Under the pieces are notes generated by a model, which worked only from the letters and a program-made list of their open reading frames with translations, was not told the DNA's origin and did not search any database. From DATBGO01 sp963785765 (lineage in GTDB: Bacteria > Actinomycetota > Actinomycetes > Streptosporangiales > Streptosporangiaceae), in contig CAWAWM010000008.1 in assembly GCA_963785765.1 (NCBI GenBank), forward strand, positions 992,001 through 1,056,000: a DNA stretch of 64,000 bases. Reading direction: 5' to 3'. Below are positions 54,080 through 62,639 of this stretch, piece after piece; positions within the stretch are counted from its first letter, which is position 1; each line of letters begins with the position of its first letter. Made by a program: the position numbers and the translations under genes.

Positions 54080-56655
54080 CGCGCGGCGACGACCGGGACT
54101 GGCTCAGGGACGAGGCGCTGCGGCAAGCAGGTCAGTCCGGGCTGGGCCGGCCCAGCTATCCGGATGTGGACCCGTCCACCGTGCCAGGCGGTCGCGCCCG
54201 GCGCGCCCGCCACGCCGGGCCCAGCGTCGAACCTGATGGCGCCGGGCCTGAGCCCTATTCCTGGCCGCGGCCATCCGCCGAACCGGGCAGCTACCGCGGG
54301 AACGGCAGGGCCGGAAGCCAGAGTTCGGACCGGGGCGGGTATGGCGCTCCGGACCCCTACGGGCCGTCCGGGGCGTGGCCGGACCGGGATCCGTATAGCC
54401 AGCCCGGGGTGCGGGACACCTATGGTCAGCCAGGAGCGCCGCCGGACCGCGATCCCTACAGCCAGCCCGGGGTGACGCGGGACCGGGATCCGTACAGCCA
54501 GCCCGGGGTGACGCGGGACCGGGATCCGTACAGCCAGCCCGGGGTGACGCGGGACCGGGATCCGTATAGCCAGCCGGGGGTGCCGGATCCGTACCGCCAG
54601 CCCGGGGTGCCGGATCCGTACAGCCAGCCCGGGGTGCCGGATCCGTACGGCCAGCCCGGGGTGCCGGATCCGTACGGCCAGCCCGGGGTGCCGGATCCGT
54701 ACGGCCAGCCGGGGGTGCCGGATCCGTACGGCCAGCCGGGGGTGACGCGGGACCGGGATCCCTACAGCCAGCCCGGGGTGCCGGATCCGTACCGCCAGCC
54801 GGGGGTGCCGGATCCGTACGGCCAGCCGGGGGTGACGCGGGACCGGGATCCGTATAGCCAGCCGGGGGTGCCGGATCCGTACGGCCAGCCGGGCGTGACG
54901 CGGGACCGGGATCCCTACAGCCAGCCCGGGGTGCCGGATCCGTACAGCCAGCCGGGGGTGCCGGATCCGTACGGCCAGCCGGGGGTGACGCGGGACCGCG
55001 ATCCGTATAGCCAGCCCGGGGTGCCGGATCCGTACCGCCAGCCGGGGGTACCGGATCCCTACCGCCAGCCCGGAGTGCCGGATCCCTACCGCCAGCCGGA
55101 AGTGACGCGGGACCACGATCCCTACCGCCAGCCCGGGGTGAATCCGTACGGCCAGCGCGGCAGCGCCGCAGGTCAGAACGGTCATACGCAGCGGCAGTTC
55201 CCGGCCTCAGCGGCCGGCTATGGTCCGTCAGACGACCTTGGCGGGCCGGAAGGCTATGGCCAGCCTGGGGGCCTGGGCCGCCCAGGCGGCTACGGGCCGC
55301 CCGACGGATATGGTCCCGGCGACTACGGTGATCCGGCCACCGGACAGCCGGGGACAGCCAGCGGCCCGTTCCGCTGGCAGCCCTCGGGTACCGGTCCGCA
55401 GTCAGGATCCGACGGGCCCGGGGTGCCGCCCGCGCATGGCCGCCATCCGGCGGAGCCCGGCTACCAGCACGTCGGCGGCGAGGCGGCCCGCGCCGACAGC
55501 GGACAGTTCGGCCGGGGCAGCTGGGCGGAGGACTTGGGTACCGGTGGCCAGCAGGCCGTTGCCGATGACGACGGCTTCATTCCCGGATTCGACGACAGCG
55601 GGGGCGGCGGACGCCGACGGCCCAAGCGGCGGGCGGGCCGGCTGCTCGCGCCCTTGCTCGCCATCGTGCTGCTGTGCGTGCTCGCCGCGGGCGGCATCTA
55701 TGCGTGGAGCAAGTTGGGGTCGCCGGACTACACGGGCCCGGGAACCGGCGCGGTGACGGTCCAGGTCATGCCGGGCGACACGGCCACCTCGCTGGCCCCC
55801 CGCCTGGTCAAGCTGGGCGTGGTGGCCAGTACCAACGCGTTCATCAGCGCCGCCAAGAAGAGCCGCAACCCGGACGGGCTGGAGCCAGGTACATTCCGGC
55901 TTCGCAAGCACATGAGTGCGGCACTTGCCTACGCACTGCTGCTGAACCCCAAGTCCAGGCTCCAGACCATGGTTACCATCCCGGATGGTCTGCGGCTGAG
56001 CCAGATCCTCAACACCCTCGGCACCGTGACCCAGTGGCCGGCCAGCGCCTACATCAAAGCCAGCAAGGACACCGCAGCGCTCGGCCTGCCCTCCTACGCT
56101 CACGGGAACCTAGAGGGTTATCTCTACCCAGCGACCTACACGTTCCAGCCCGGCACCAGCGCTCTCGACGTGCTGCGGGCTATGGTGCAGCGATTCAACC
56201 AGGAAGCCGCCAGCCTCAACCTCACGACCGTGGCCACGCAGAAGCAGCTCACGCCGGCTCAGGCCATCGTGGTGGCCAGCCTGCTCGAAGCGGAGGGCGG
56301 AAGTACCGCCAATTACGCAAAGATCGCCCGGGTTATCTACAACCGGCTCAAAATCAACATGGAGCTGGAACTCGACAGCACTGTCCTCTACGCGCTGCAC
56401 AAGTTCGGCTTCCTGCTGACCCAGGCGCAGCTCCATGTGAACTCGCCGTACAACACCTTCACCCACCAGGGTTTGCCGCCCGGTCCGATTGACAACCCCG
56501 GGCAGGCGGCCATCGAGGCGGCGCTGCATCCCGCCAGCGGAAACTGGCTGTACTTCGTGACCGTGAACCCGAAGACCGGCCTGACCAAGTTCACTGACAG
56601 CAAGGCGCAATTCGATCAGTACGAGGCTGAGTGCCAGGCCAACGGAGCCTGCTGA
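54076..56655 (+). CDS. mltG: Endolytic transglycosylase MltG with very long repeat extension
   Basis: An 859-residue protein. Residues 1-100 are disordered. Residues about 103-362 are an array of 26 units based on DPYxQPG. Residues 362-510 are Gly/Pro-rich. One membrane segment lies at about 523-545 (LLAPLLAIVLLCVLAAGGIY). Residues 555-859 are the LysM-like plus YceG catalytic module with VQVMPGDTATSLAPRLVKLG, VVASLLEAEGGSTANYAKIA (catalytic Glu) and NTFTHQGLPPGPIDNPG. MltG cuts nascent glycan strands outside the membrane and is thought to end their elongation. The repeat part would lie in the cytoplasm. In relatives aroE often follows; here a 449-base gap and infC follow. Confidence 0.9.
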   Translation: MTRGDDRDWLRDEALRQAGQSGLGRPSYPDVDPSTVPGGRARRARHAGPSVEPDGAGPEPYSWPRPSAEPGSYRGNGRAGSQSSDRGGYGAPDPYGPSGAWPDRDPYSQPGVRDTYGQPGAPPDRDPYSQPGVTRDRDPYSQPGVTRDRDPYSQPGVTRDRDPYSQPGVPDPYRQPGVPDPYSQPGVPDPYGQPGVPDPYGQPGVPDPYGQPGVPDPYGQPGVTRDRDPYSQPGVPDPYRQPGVPDPYGQPGVTRDRDPYSQPGVPDPYGQPGVTRDRDPYSQPGVPDPYSQPGVPDPYGQPGVTRDRDPYSQPGVPDPYRQPGVPDPYRQPGVPDPYRQPEVTRDHDPYRQPGVNPYGQRGSAAGQNGHTQRQFPASAAGYGPSDDLGGPEGYGQPGGLGRPGGYGPPDGYGPGDYGDPATGQPGTASGPFRWQPSGTGPQSGSDGPGVPPAHGRHPAEPGYQHVGGEAARADSGQFGRGSWAEDLGTGGQQAVADDDGFIPGFDDSGGGGRRRPKRRAGRLLAPLLAIVLLCVLAAGGIYAWSKLGSPDYTGPGTGAVTVQVMPGDTATSLAPRLVKLGVVASTNAFISAAKKSRNPDGLEPGTFRLRKHMSAALAYALLLNPKSRLQTMVTIPDGLRLSQILNTLGTVTQWPASAYIKASKDTAALGLPSYAHGNLEGYLYPATYTFQPGTSALDVLRAMVQRFNQEAASLNLTTVATQKQLTPAQAIVVASLLEAEGGSTANYAKIARVIYNRLKINMELELDSTVLYALHKFGFLLTQAQLHVNSPYNTFTHQGLPPGPIDNPGQAAIEAALHPASGNWLYFVTVNPKTGLTKFTDSKAQFDQYEAECQANGAC
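54382..55161 (+). repeat. Coding minisatellite in mltG, 26 units of mainly 27 and 36 bp
   Basis: Two unit types are interspersed: 27 bases encoding VPDPY[G/R/S]QPG and 36 bases encoding VTRDRDPYSQPG. They differ only by insertion of a nine-base TRDR-coding segment. Many units are identical at the DNA level, including GGATCCGTA cores, so the array is young or homogenised. All lengths are multiples of three and the frame is kept. Confidence 0.97.
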
Positions 56656-57104
56656 GCGCCCCGGCCGGGCCAGGTGGGCTGCCGCTGGGCCGGGTAGCGA
56701 CCGGCGGCCGGCCCGCGGAATACCACTGGGGGTCAGAATGCGTTACTCTTGCGTGACGATAAGTCCGGCACGCGTGCCGGACGTGCAAGCGGAGGACCAC
56801 CTCGGCCGCCTCCCACCTTGCCAGCTCCGCTGCTGGCGGGTATGACGGATAGTCAGGCAAACCGGCCTCCGGGTCGGCTGCCAGGCCGGACGCAGGCCAG
56901 CCGGGCGCAGCGCGTGCCGGTTGGCTAGCGTTGCGTGGCGCACTTGGCCGTGCGAAAGTTCGTGGGCCAGGTGTAGCCATGTCAATGGTGGCCCCGCATG
57001 CACGCCGAGCGGGGCCTTCTGCATTTCGGCCCCGCCACCGCGTTCTGCGCGGCTGCGCGTGGTGCAGGATCCTGCCGCGGGATGGTCCCGGGACAGGAAA
57101 GACG
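56656..57104 (+). promoter_or_regulatory. Possible infC leader with hairpins
   Basis: 449 bases between mltG and infC without a supported gene. TACTCT at 56744-56749 is a possible -10. A perfect 20-base palindrome (GTCCGGCACG with its complement) at 56763-56782 could form an eight-pair hairpin with a CGCG loop. GGCCCCGC at 56990-56997 pairs with GCGGGGCC at 57009-57016, followed by TTCTGCATTT, like an attenuator. Infection of these with IF3/L20 control is unproven. AGGAAAG at 57094-57100 precedes a GTG in the infC frame. Confidence 0.4.
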
Positions 57105-57122
57105 GTGGCACAAGGAGGTCAC

Positions 57123-57917
57123 ATCAGCACCGAACCCCGTATCAACGAGCGAATCCGCGTTCCTGAGGTCCGACTCGTGGGGCCGGCTGGCGAGCAGGTC
57201 GGGATCGTTTCGATCAATGACGCGCTCCGGCTAGCCCAGGAATCCGATCTTGACCTGGTCGAGGTCGCGCCGACCGCGCGGCCGCCGGTCTGCAAGCTGA
57301 TGGACTACGGCAAGTTCAAGTACGAATCAGCACTCAAGGCCAGAGAGTCACGCAAGAACCAGGCTCAGACCGTCATCAAGGAGATCAAGCTCCGGCCGAA
57401 GATCGACCCGCACGACTACGGCACCAAGAAGGGCCACGTCGAGAGGTTCCTCCGGCAGGGGGACAAGGTCAAGGTGACGATCATGTTCAGGGGCCGGGAG
57501 CAGTCCCGGCCAGAGCTCGGCTACCGGCTGCTGCAGCAGCTCGCTGGCGACGTCGAGGAGCTTGGCTTTGTCGAGGCGCAGCCCAAGCAGGACGGCCGGA
57601 ACATGATCATGGTGATCGGCCCGCACCGCAGGAAGATGGAGTCCAGGGCCGATCGCGGCGCCGCCCGTGCCACCGCACGTGGCCCGGCCGCCGACAGCGG
57701 ACCGGCCGCCGACAGCGGACCGGCCCCCGACAGCGGACCGGCCACCGGCAGCGGACCGGCCCCCGACAGCGGACCGGCCACCGGCAGCGGACCGGTGCCC
57801 GCGCCGCGCGGCGCGGGACCGAGCCCGGCGCGCGTCGCGGCCAGCAGGCAGGCTGCGACCGGAGCGGCCCGCAGGCCAGCCGAGCCGGGCGCGGCAGGCG
57901 CCGAGGGCGGGAGCTGA
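57123..57917 (+). CDS. infC: Translation initiation factor IF-3, probable AUC start
   Basis: IF-3 keeps the 30S subunit free and checks the start codon. The body (EPRINERIRVPEVRLVG, PPVCKLMDYGKFKYE, RPKIDPHDYGTKKGHVERFL, KVTIMFRGREQSRPELGYRL) is complete and typical. I place the start at ATC 57123 because the perfect SD AAGGAGGT (57112-57119) ends three bases before it and family sequences begin about there. AUU/AUC starts that serve autocontrol are established for infC. GTG 57105, with AGGAAAG upstream, is the alternative and would add six residues. The C-terminal 85 residues beyond the normal end are low complexity, including six copies of an 18-base repeat. Confidence 0.9.
   Translation: MSTEPRINERIRVPEVRLVGPAGEQVGIVSINDALRLAQESDLDLVEVAPTARPPVCKLMDYGKFKYESALKARESRKNQAQTVIKEIKLRPKIDPHDYGTKKGHVERFLRQGDKVKVTIMFRGREQSRPELGYRLLQQLAGDVEELGFVEAQPKQDGRNMIMVIGPHRRKMESRADRGAARATARGPAADSGPAADSGPAPDSGPATGSGPAPDSGPATGSGPVPAPRGAGPSPARVAASRQAATGAARRPAEPGAAGAEGGS
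57687..57794 (+). repeat. 18-bp coding tandem repeat in infC, six copies
   Basis: Six 18-base units (GCCGCCGACAGCGGACCG and variants; units 3-4 and 5-6 form an alternating pair) encode A[A/P/T][D/G]SGP in the C-terminal extension of IF-3, outside the conserved domains. Confidence 0.93.
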
Positions 57918-58067
57918 TCCAGGACCTGGATTGACCCCGGTAGCTGCGGCTGCTGTGATCCGGGAGCTGCGCGGCCCTGGGATGTTGGCGGGCCGGGATA
58001 ACGTGCCGCAGGCACGCAGAGGAGAGCCGTGCCCGTAGGCACGTCACGGAACGGAGACGACGGCGAC

Positions 58068-58262
58068 ATGCCGAAGATGAAGACGCACAGCGGCGCCAAC
58101 AAGCGGTTCAGGGTGACTGGCACCGGCAAGATCATGCGCCGCCGCGCCAACCGGCAGCACTATTTCGAGCACAAGTCCAGCAGGCGAACGCGTCGGCTCG
58201 ACAACGAGGTGACGCTCGCGCCCGCGGACGTCAAGAAGATGAAGAGACTGCTGGGGCGCTGA
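58068..58262 (+). CDS. rpmI: Large ribosomal subunit protein bL35
   Basis: A 64-residue very basic ribosomal protein, PKMKTHSGANKRFRVTGTGK at the start and LAPADVKKMKRLLGR at the end; length is exact for the family. ATG 58068 is fixed by similarity, with GGAG about eleven bases upstream. An in-frame GTG upstream is disregarded. Conserved infC-rpmI-rplT order; the 150-base gap to infC is longer than usual. Confidence 0.95.
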   Translation: MPKMKTHSGANKRFRVTGTGKIMRRRANRQHYFEHKSSRRTRRLDNEVTLAPADVKKMKRLLGR

Positions 58263-58290
58263 CCCGGCCCGCCGCAAGGGAGTCGAAGCA

Positions 58291-58689
58291 ATGGCACGTG
58301 TGAAGCGGGCGGTGAACGCTCATAAGAAGCGCCGGGTTGCCCTGGAACGGGCAAGCGGCTATCGGGGCCAGCGGTCACGGTTGTACCGCAAGGCCAAGGA
58401 GCAGGCGCTCCATTCGATGACTTACGCCTATCGGGACCGCAAGGATCGCAAAGGCGCCTTCCGGCGGCTGTGGATCCAGCGCATCAATGCGGCAGCCCGG
58501 GCCGACGGCATCACCTACAACAGATTTATCCAGGGCCTGCGGCTGGCCGGCGTAGAGGTCGACCGGCGGATGCTCGCCGACCTGGCGGTCGCCGATCCCA
58601 AGGCGTTCTCCGCGCTGGTCGAGGTGGCCAAGCAGGCCCTCCCGGCCGAGCTGGGCTCGCAGCCAGCGGCAGGCTCGGCTGCGGCCTGA
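58291..58689 (+). CDS. rplT: Large ribosomal subunit protein bL20
   Basis: A 132-residue 23S rRNA-binding assembly protein with MARVKRAVNAHKKRR, YRDRKDRKGAFRRLWIQRIN and LADLAVADPKAFSALVEVAK. The Ala-rich tail after residue 118 is a lineage extension. 28 bases after rpmI, with AAGGGAG upstream. In some bacteria L20 binds the leader of this operon to control it. Confidence 0.95.
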   Translation: MARVKRAVNAHKKRRVALERASGYRGQRSRLYRKAKEQALHSMTYAYRDRKDRKGAFRRLWIQRINAAARADGITYNRFIQGLRLAGVEVDRRMLADLAVADPKAFSALVEVAKQALPAELGSQPAAGSAAA

Positions 58690-58694
58690 CCGCG

Positions 58695-59569
58695 GTGGCC
58701 GACCCGACGCCCGCCGGCCTGACGGCAGCAGGCCCGACGGCAGCAGGCGGCAGCCGGGCAGCCCGGAACTCACCGACACGCGCTCACCTCGCGTCAGGTC
58801 GGCCCGCCAGCTGGCCAAGCGGACCTTCCGGCAGCGGGGCAGGCTGTTCCTGGCCGAAGGCCCGCAGGCCGTCCGGGAAGCGCTCGGCTCGCCGGGTGTC
58901 GTGACCGAGCTGTTCATCACGGCCCCGGCGCTGGCCAAGTTCGGTGAGCTGGCCGGGCTGGCTACCGGGCAGGGCGCGCCGGTCCGGACCGTCAGCGGCG
59001 AGGTGATGACCGAGCTGGCCCAGACCATCACGCCGCAGGGCGTGCTGGCCGTGTGCCGGTTCGTCGACGTGCCCCTCGGCAAACTGATGGCGGCGGCGCC
59101 GCGATTGGTCGTGCTGCTGGCCGGCGTCCGGGACCCGGGCAATGCCGGTACCGTCCTGCGGACGGCGGATGCGGCCGGGGCAGCAGGCGTCATCTTCACC
59201 GATGCGTCCGTCGACCCCTACAACAGCAAGTGCGTCCGTGCCTCGGCCGGCAGCCTGTTCCACCTGCCCATCGTGGTGGGCGTCGCGCTGCGCGAGGCGG
59301 CAGCCGGGCTGCGGGGCGCCGGGCTGCGGGTGCTGGCCGCCGACGGGAAGGCGCTCGTGCGGCTCGATGACCTGGAATCAGGCAGCAAGCTCCGGCAGCC
59401 GACGGCCTGGCTCTTCGGCAATGAGGCGTGGGGGCTGCCTGCCGACGCTCTGGCTCTGGCCGACGAGGCGGTGGCGGTGCCGATCTACGGCCGCGCCGAG
59501 AGCCTGAATCTCGCCGCAGCGGCGGCGGTGTGCCTGTACGCGTCAGCCTGGGCCGCCCGCGAGGCGTAG
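58695..59569 (+). CDS. TrmH/SpoU-family RNA 2'-O-methyltransferase, 5' end frameshifted
   Basis: The SPOUT domain is clear: LVVLLAGVRDPGNAGTVLRT, DPYNSKCVRASAGSLFHLPI, TAWLFGNEAWGLPADAL and VPIYGRAESLNLAAAAAVCL, using S-adenosylmethionine to methylate rRNA or tRNA ribose. The normal N-terminus, TDTRSPRVRSARQLAKRTFR and RLFLAEGPQAVREAL, is present in the same frame upstream of ATG-like starts. It has no start codon: GTG 58695 lies in another frame and would join if one G were added at the G3 run 58756-58758. If read strictly, translation begins at GTG 58901 and loses the substrate-binding domain. Located between rplT and the kinase gene, as in other actinobacteria. Confidence 0.82.
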
Positions 59570-60144
59570 CCCCCTGCGCAGCGAACCAAGGTCTGTCGCG
59601 TACGAGACTAATGGGCAGGTTTGTACGGCAGAGGCCAGTTTTGTGCAACTGATTTACCGTTCTGGAAGCATCGGGGGGTGCCGCGTAGTATTCGTGACGC
59701 GCTAGAGTCTGATCACGTTGCGTCATGGAGCCCCCAGGCCGGGTGTCAGCCCGGCCCGGTGCAGCGCCAGACGCAGCGCAGCATTTTGCGGTTCTGCATC
59801 TGGCGGTACAGCACTTTGCGGCACAGCATTTTGCAGGACAGCAGTTAGCAGGACAGTTAGCAGCACGGCGTTTGCAACGCAGCAGTTGCAACTCGGCAGT
59901 TGCGGCACAGCAGTCAGCAGCACAGCAGTTAGCAGCACAGAAGTTGCAACACCGCAGTTTGCGGCACAGCAGTTTGCAACACAGCAGTTTGCGGCACCGC
60001 GTTTGGAACACGGCAAACTGAGCAGTTAGCACAAGCTGAGCAGGTAAGCAGCAGAGCACGGCCAGCCCGCGGGTTACCCCCGGACCCACGGGCCGGCGGG
60101 ACGCGCGAGCCCCGGGGAGCCCGGCAGGCGGAGGCGGCGCGCGA
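59570..60144. other. Intergenic region dominated by a 15-bp repeat array
   Basis: 575 bases between the methyltransferase and the kinase. No frame has family resemblance; several long frames on both strands arise only from repeat periodicity. 59570-59770 holds no gene I can support. 59775-60016 is the repeat array described separately. 60020-60144 is ordinary GC-rich DNA, with GGAGG at 60129-60133 before the kinase start. Confidence 0.6.
59775..60016. repeat. Degenerate intergenic 15-bp tandem array, about 16 units
   Basis: Units resembling CAGCAGTTTGCGGCA recur with a 15-base period; most differ at two to five positions and some have slipped. The stretch is visibly richer in A and T than its surroundings. 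The plus strand would read pentads such as AAQHF or AQQFA, the minus strand AANCC. Neither is a recognised protein. Confidence 0.88.
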
Positions 60145-61344
60145 GTGGAACGGATTATGTCGGGACGGGCGGCGGCTGCGGCTGCCGGTTCATCCGCAAC
60201 CGGTTTTCCGGTGGCAGGCTCCCCAGGCCCAGGCAGTTCCGCCACCGCGGCCGCGGAAATCGGCAGCGGGCTGGTCTTCGCTGACGACCTGCCGGACGGC
60301 CTGGTCATCGCCGACCGGATGGGCCTGGTCACCGTATTCAACCGCGCGGCCAGCCGGCTCACGGGGATCGAACCCGGGCTGGCTCTCGGCCGGGATATCC
60401 GGGACATCCTTCCGCTCCGCGACTCCCAGGACCGTAACTGGTGGGTACGCTCGCAGCCCTACGACGGACTGTCCACCCGGACCCGCCATCCCGAGCAGTC
60501 CCTGTACCTCGCGGATGGCACCGAGCTACTGGTGACCATCGGGTACGTTCGTGACCCCCGGGGCGGCCAGCCGCGGCCTGACTGGCACCGGGCCGGCGGC
60601 GCCGTGCGCCGGATGGTGGTCACGCTGCGCGGCGCGCAGCAGCGGGCCCGGTTGGAGCGCAGCCGCGCGGACCTGGTCTCTACCGTCGCTCATGAGCTCC
60701 GGTCCCCGCTGACCAGTGTGAAGGGCTTCACCGCGACGCTGCTCGCCAAGTGGACCAGGTTTACCGATGACCAGAAGCGGCTCATGCTGGAGACGGTCAA
60801 CGCCGACGCGGACCGGGTCACCCGGCTGATCACCGAACTGCTCGACGTCTCGCGGATCGAATCGGGCCGGATTGAGATCCACCGCGAGCTGGTCGACATC
60901 CCGGACCGGGTGCGGCGCCTGGTCGCGGGCCGGGTCGCGGCTGGTGATCCGGCTGGCAAGTTCCGCGTCGACGTCCACGGCGAGCTGCCGGAGACCTGGC
61001 TGGACGCCGACAAGGTCGATCAGATTCTGTGCAATCTCATCGAGAACGCGGTCCGGCACGGTGCTGGTACGGTTACCACTGTGGTGGAGTCACAGCCGAG
61101 CGCAGGCGCCGGGCGCGTGGCGGTATCGGTCCGGGATCAAGGTCAGGGCATTGCCCCTGAGCTGGCCCCGCGGGTCTTCCGCCAGTTCTGGCGGGCCAAG
61201 CGCCGCGGTGGCGCGGGCCTGGGCCTGTTCATCGTAAAGGGCCTGGTCGAGGCGCATGGCGGTGACATCACCGTGCAGCAGGCTCCGGGCGGCGGGGCTG
61301 AGTTCCGATTTACCATGCCCGCCGGCGCGCCTGACTTCGGCTGA
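60145..61344 (+). CDS. PAS-domain sensor histidine kinase
   Basis: A 399-residue soluble kinase without membrane segments. A PAS domain is at about 45-150 (DLPDGLVIADRMGLVTVFNR). HisKA phospho-acceptor His is in STVAHELRSPLTSVKGFTAT near residue 182. The ATPase domain has the N box CNLIENAVRHG, G1 DQGQGIAPEL, F RQFWRAKRR and G2 GGAGLGLFIVKGLVEAHGG. No response regulator gene is adjacent, so it is an orphan here. A kinase in this place between the rRNA methyltransferase and pheS is common in actinobacteria. GTG 60145 follows GGAGG by eleven bases; ATG 60157 is possible. Confidence 0.9.
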   Translation: MERIMSGRAAAAAAGSSATGFPVAGSPGPGSSATAAAEIGSGLVFADDLPDGLVIADRMGLVTVFNRAASRLTGIEPGLALGRDIRDILPLRDSQDRNWWVRSQPYDGLSTRTRHPEQSLYLADGTELLVTIGYVRDPRGGQPRPDWHRAGGAVRRMVVTLRGAQQRARLERSRADLVSTVAHELRSPLTSVKGFTATLLAKWTRFTDDQKRLMLETVNADADRVTRLITELLDVSRIESGRIEIHRELVDIPDRVRRLVAGRVAAGDPAGKFRVDVHGELPETWLDADKVDQILCNLIENAVRHGAGTVTTVVESQPSAGAGRVAVSVRDQGQGIAPELAPRVFRQFWRAKRRGGAGLGLFIVKGLVEAHGGDITVQQAPGGGAEFRFTMPAGAPDFG

Positions 61345-61517
61345 CCGGCGGGCCCTGGGGGTACTATCCCGGCACCGCCTGGCCGTGGCGCCCAGGCAGG
61401 TCATCCCGCGGGGGCTGCGCGGATTCTCGCTGATCAGCCCGCGCACGCCGGTCAGTACTGGTTTGCTGACCACAACCCGCCCGACGTCGATCGGTGATCG
61501 CAGGAAAGCAGCAGGTT

Positions 61518-62639
61518 ATGTCCGCACCGAACAAGAGCTATGACCCAGTGGAGGTGGCGATGCTATCTCCCGAAGAAGTGGAGCGGACCCGCGACGCCGC
61601 GCTGACCGCCATCGCGGGCGCCGGAAGCCTGGATGAGCTGAAGGCGGTTCGGCTCGCGCACGCCGGCGACCGGTCGCCGATCGCTGAGGCCAACGCCGAG
61701 ATCGGTGCGCTGCCACCGGCCGCCCGGGCCGACGCGGGCCGGCGGGTCGGGGCGGCGCGCGCCGCCATCAACGCCGCGGTGGCCAGCCGGGAGGCTGAGC
61801 TGAGCGCCGACCGGGACCGCCGGGTCCTAGTCGAGGAGGCGGCGGACGTCACGCTGCCCTGGGACCGGTCGCTGCCCGGGGCCAGGCACCCGGTGACGAC
61901 CCTCAGCGAACGGCTGTCCGATGTGTTCGTCGGGATGGGCTATGAGATCGCCGAGGGCCCTGAGGTCGAGGCCGAGTGGTACAACTTCGACGCGCTGAAC
62001 TTCCCGCCCGACCACCCGGCGCGCGACATGCAGGACACCATTTTCGTGGCCGGGCCTGACGGGGTGCAGCACTCGGGGATGGTGCTGCGTACCCACACAT
62101 CGCCGGTACAGATCCGGTCGATGCTGACCCGCAGGCCGCCCATCTACGTGGTCAGCCCGGGCCGGTGCTTCCGTACCGACACCCTGGACGCGACGCACAG
62201 CCCGGTGTTCCACCAGATGGAGGCGCTGGCCGTGGACGAGGGCCTGACCATGGCCGACCTGCGCGGCGCCATCAAGGCGTTCGTCGACGCGATGTTCGGC
62301 GCGGGACTGCGGACCAGGCTGCGACCGGACTTCTTCCCGTTCACCGAGCCATCAGCGGACGTATCCATGGAGTGCCACGTCTGCCGCGGCGCGTCCACCA
62401 GGCCCGGTGGCAGCCCGTGCCGGGTCTGCCGGTCGCAGGGCTGGATCGAGATCGCGGGCTGCGGCATGGTCAACCCCCGGGTGCTGGTCGCGTGCGGCAT
62501 CGACCCGGACCGCTACAGCGGCTTCGCCTTCGGGCTCGGCATCGAGCGGACGCTGATGATCCGGCACGGCGTGACCGACATCAGGGACACCGTCGAGGGT
62601 GACGTGCGGTTCAGCAGGGCATTCGGAATGGAGGCGTGA
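61518..62639 (+). CDS. pheS: Phenylalanyl-tRNA synthetase alpha subunit
   Basis: A 373-residue catalytic subunit. The N-terminal coiled coil (residues 15-105) binds tRNA. The core has LSERLSDVFVGMGYEIAEGP, FNFPPDHPARDMQDT-like ARDMQDTIFV, motif 2 RCFRTDTLDATHSPVFHQME, a Cys-rich loop (CHVCRG, CRVCRSQGWIEI) and motif 3 FAFGLGIERTLMIRHG. ATG 61518 is chosen over ATG 61494 because of GCAGG spacing and family length. Stop overlaps the pheT start (TGATG). Confidence 0.94.
   Translation: MSAPNKSYDPVEVAMLSPEEVERTRDAALTAIAGAGSLDELKAVRLAHAGDRSPIAEANAEIGALPPAARADAGRRVGAARAAINAAVASREAELSADRDRRVLVEEAADVTLPWDRSLPGARHPVTTLSERLSDVFVGMGYEIAEGPEVEAEWYNFDALNFPPDHPARDMQDTIFVAGPDGVQHSGMVLRTHTSPVQIRSMLTRRPPIYVVSPGRCFRTDTLDATHSPVFHQMEALAVDEGLTMADLRGAIKAFVDAMFGAGLRTRLRPDFFPFTEPSADVSMECHVCRGASTRPGGSPCRVCRSQGWIEIAGCGMVNPRVLVACGIDPDRYSGFAFGLGIERTLMIRHGVTDIRDTVEGDVRFSRAFGMEA

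Noticed and set aside
54382..55161. CRISPR array
   Set aside because: Units abut without unique spacers, keep the reading frame of mltG and differ by codon-like changes; no cas genes are near.
53491..55185. A 564-codon minus-strand open frame rich in RIRHPGLAV repeats
   Set aside because: It is the antisense of the mltG repeat array and the ruvX gene, its repeat pattern only mirrors the plus-strand units, and no start with a ribosome site is present.
59196..60407. A 403-codon minus-strand open frame with Cys-rich pentads
   Set aside because: It runs antisense through the methyltransferase and kinase starts; the Cys-rich part comes from the 15-bp array. No family resemblance and no credible start.
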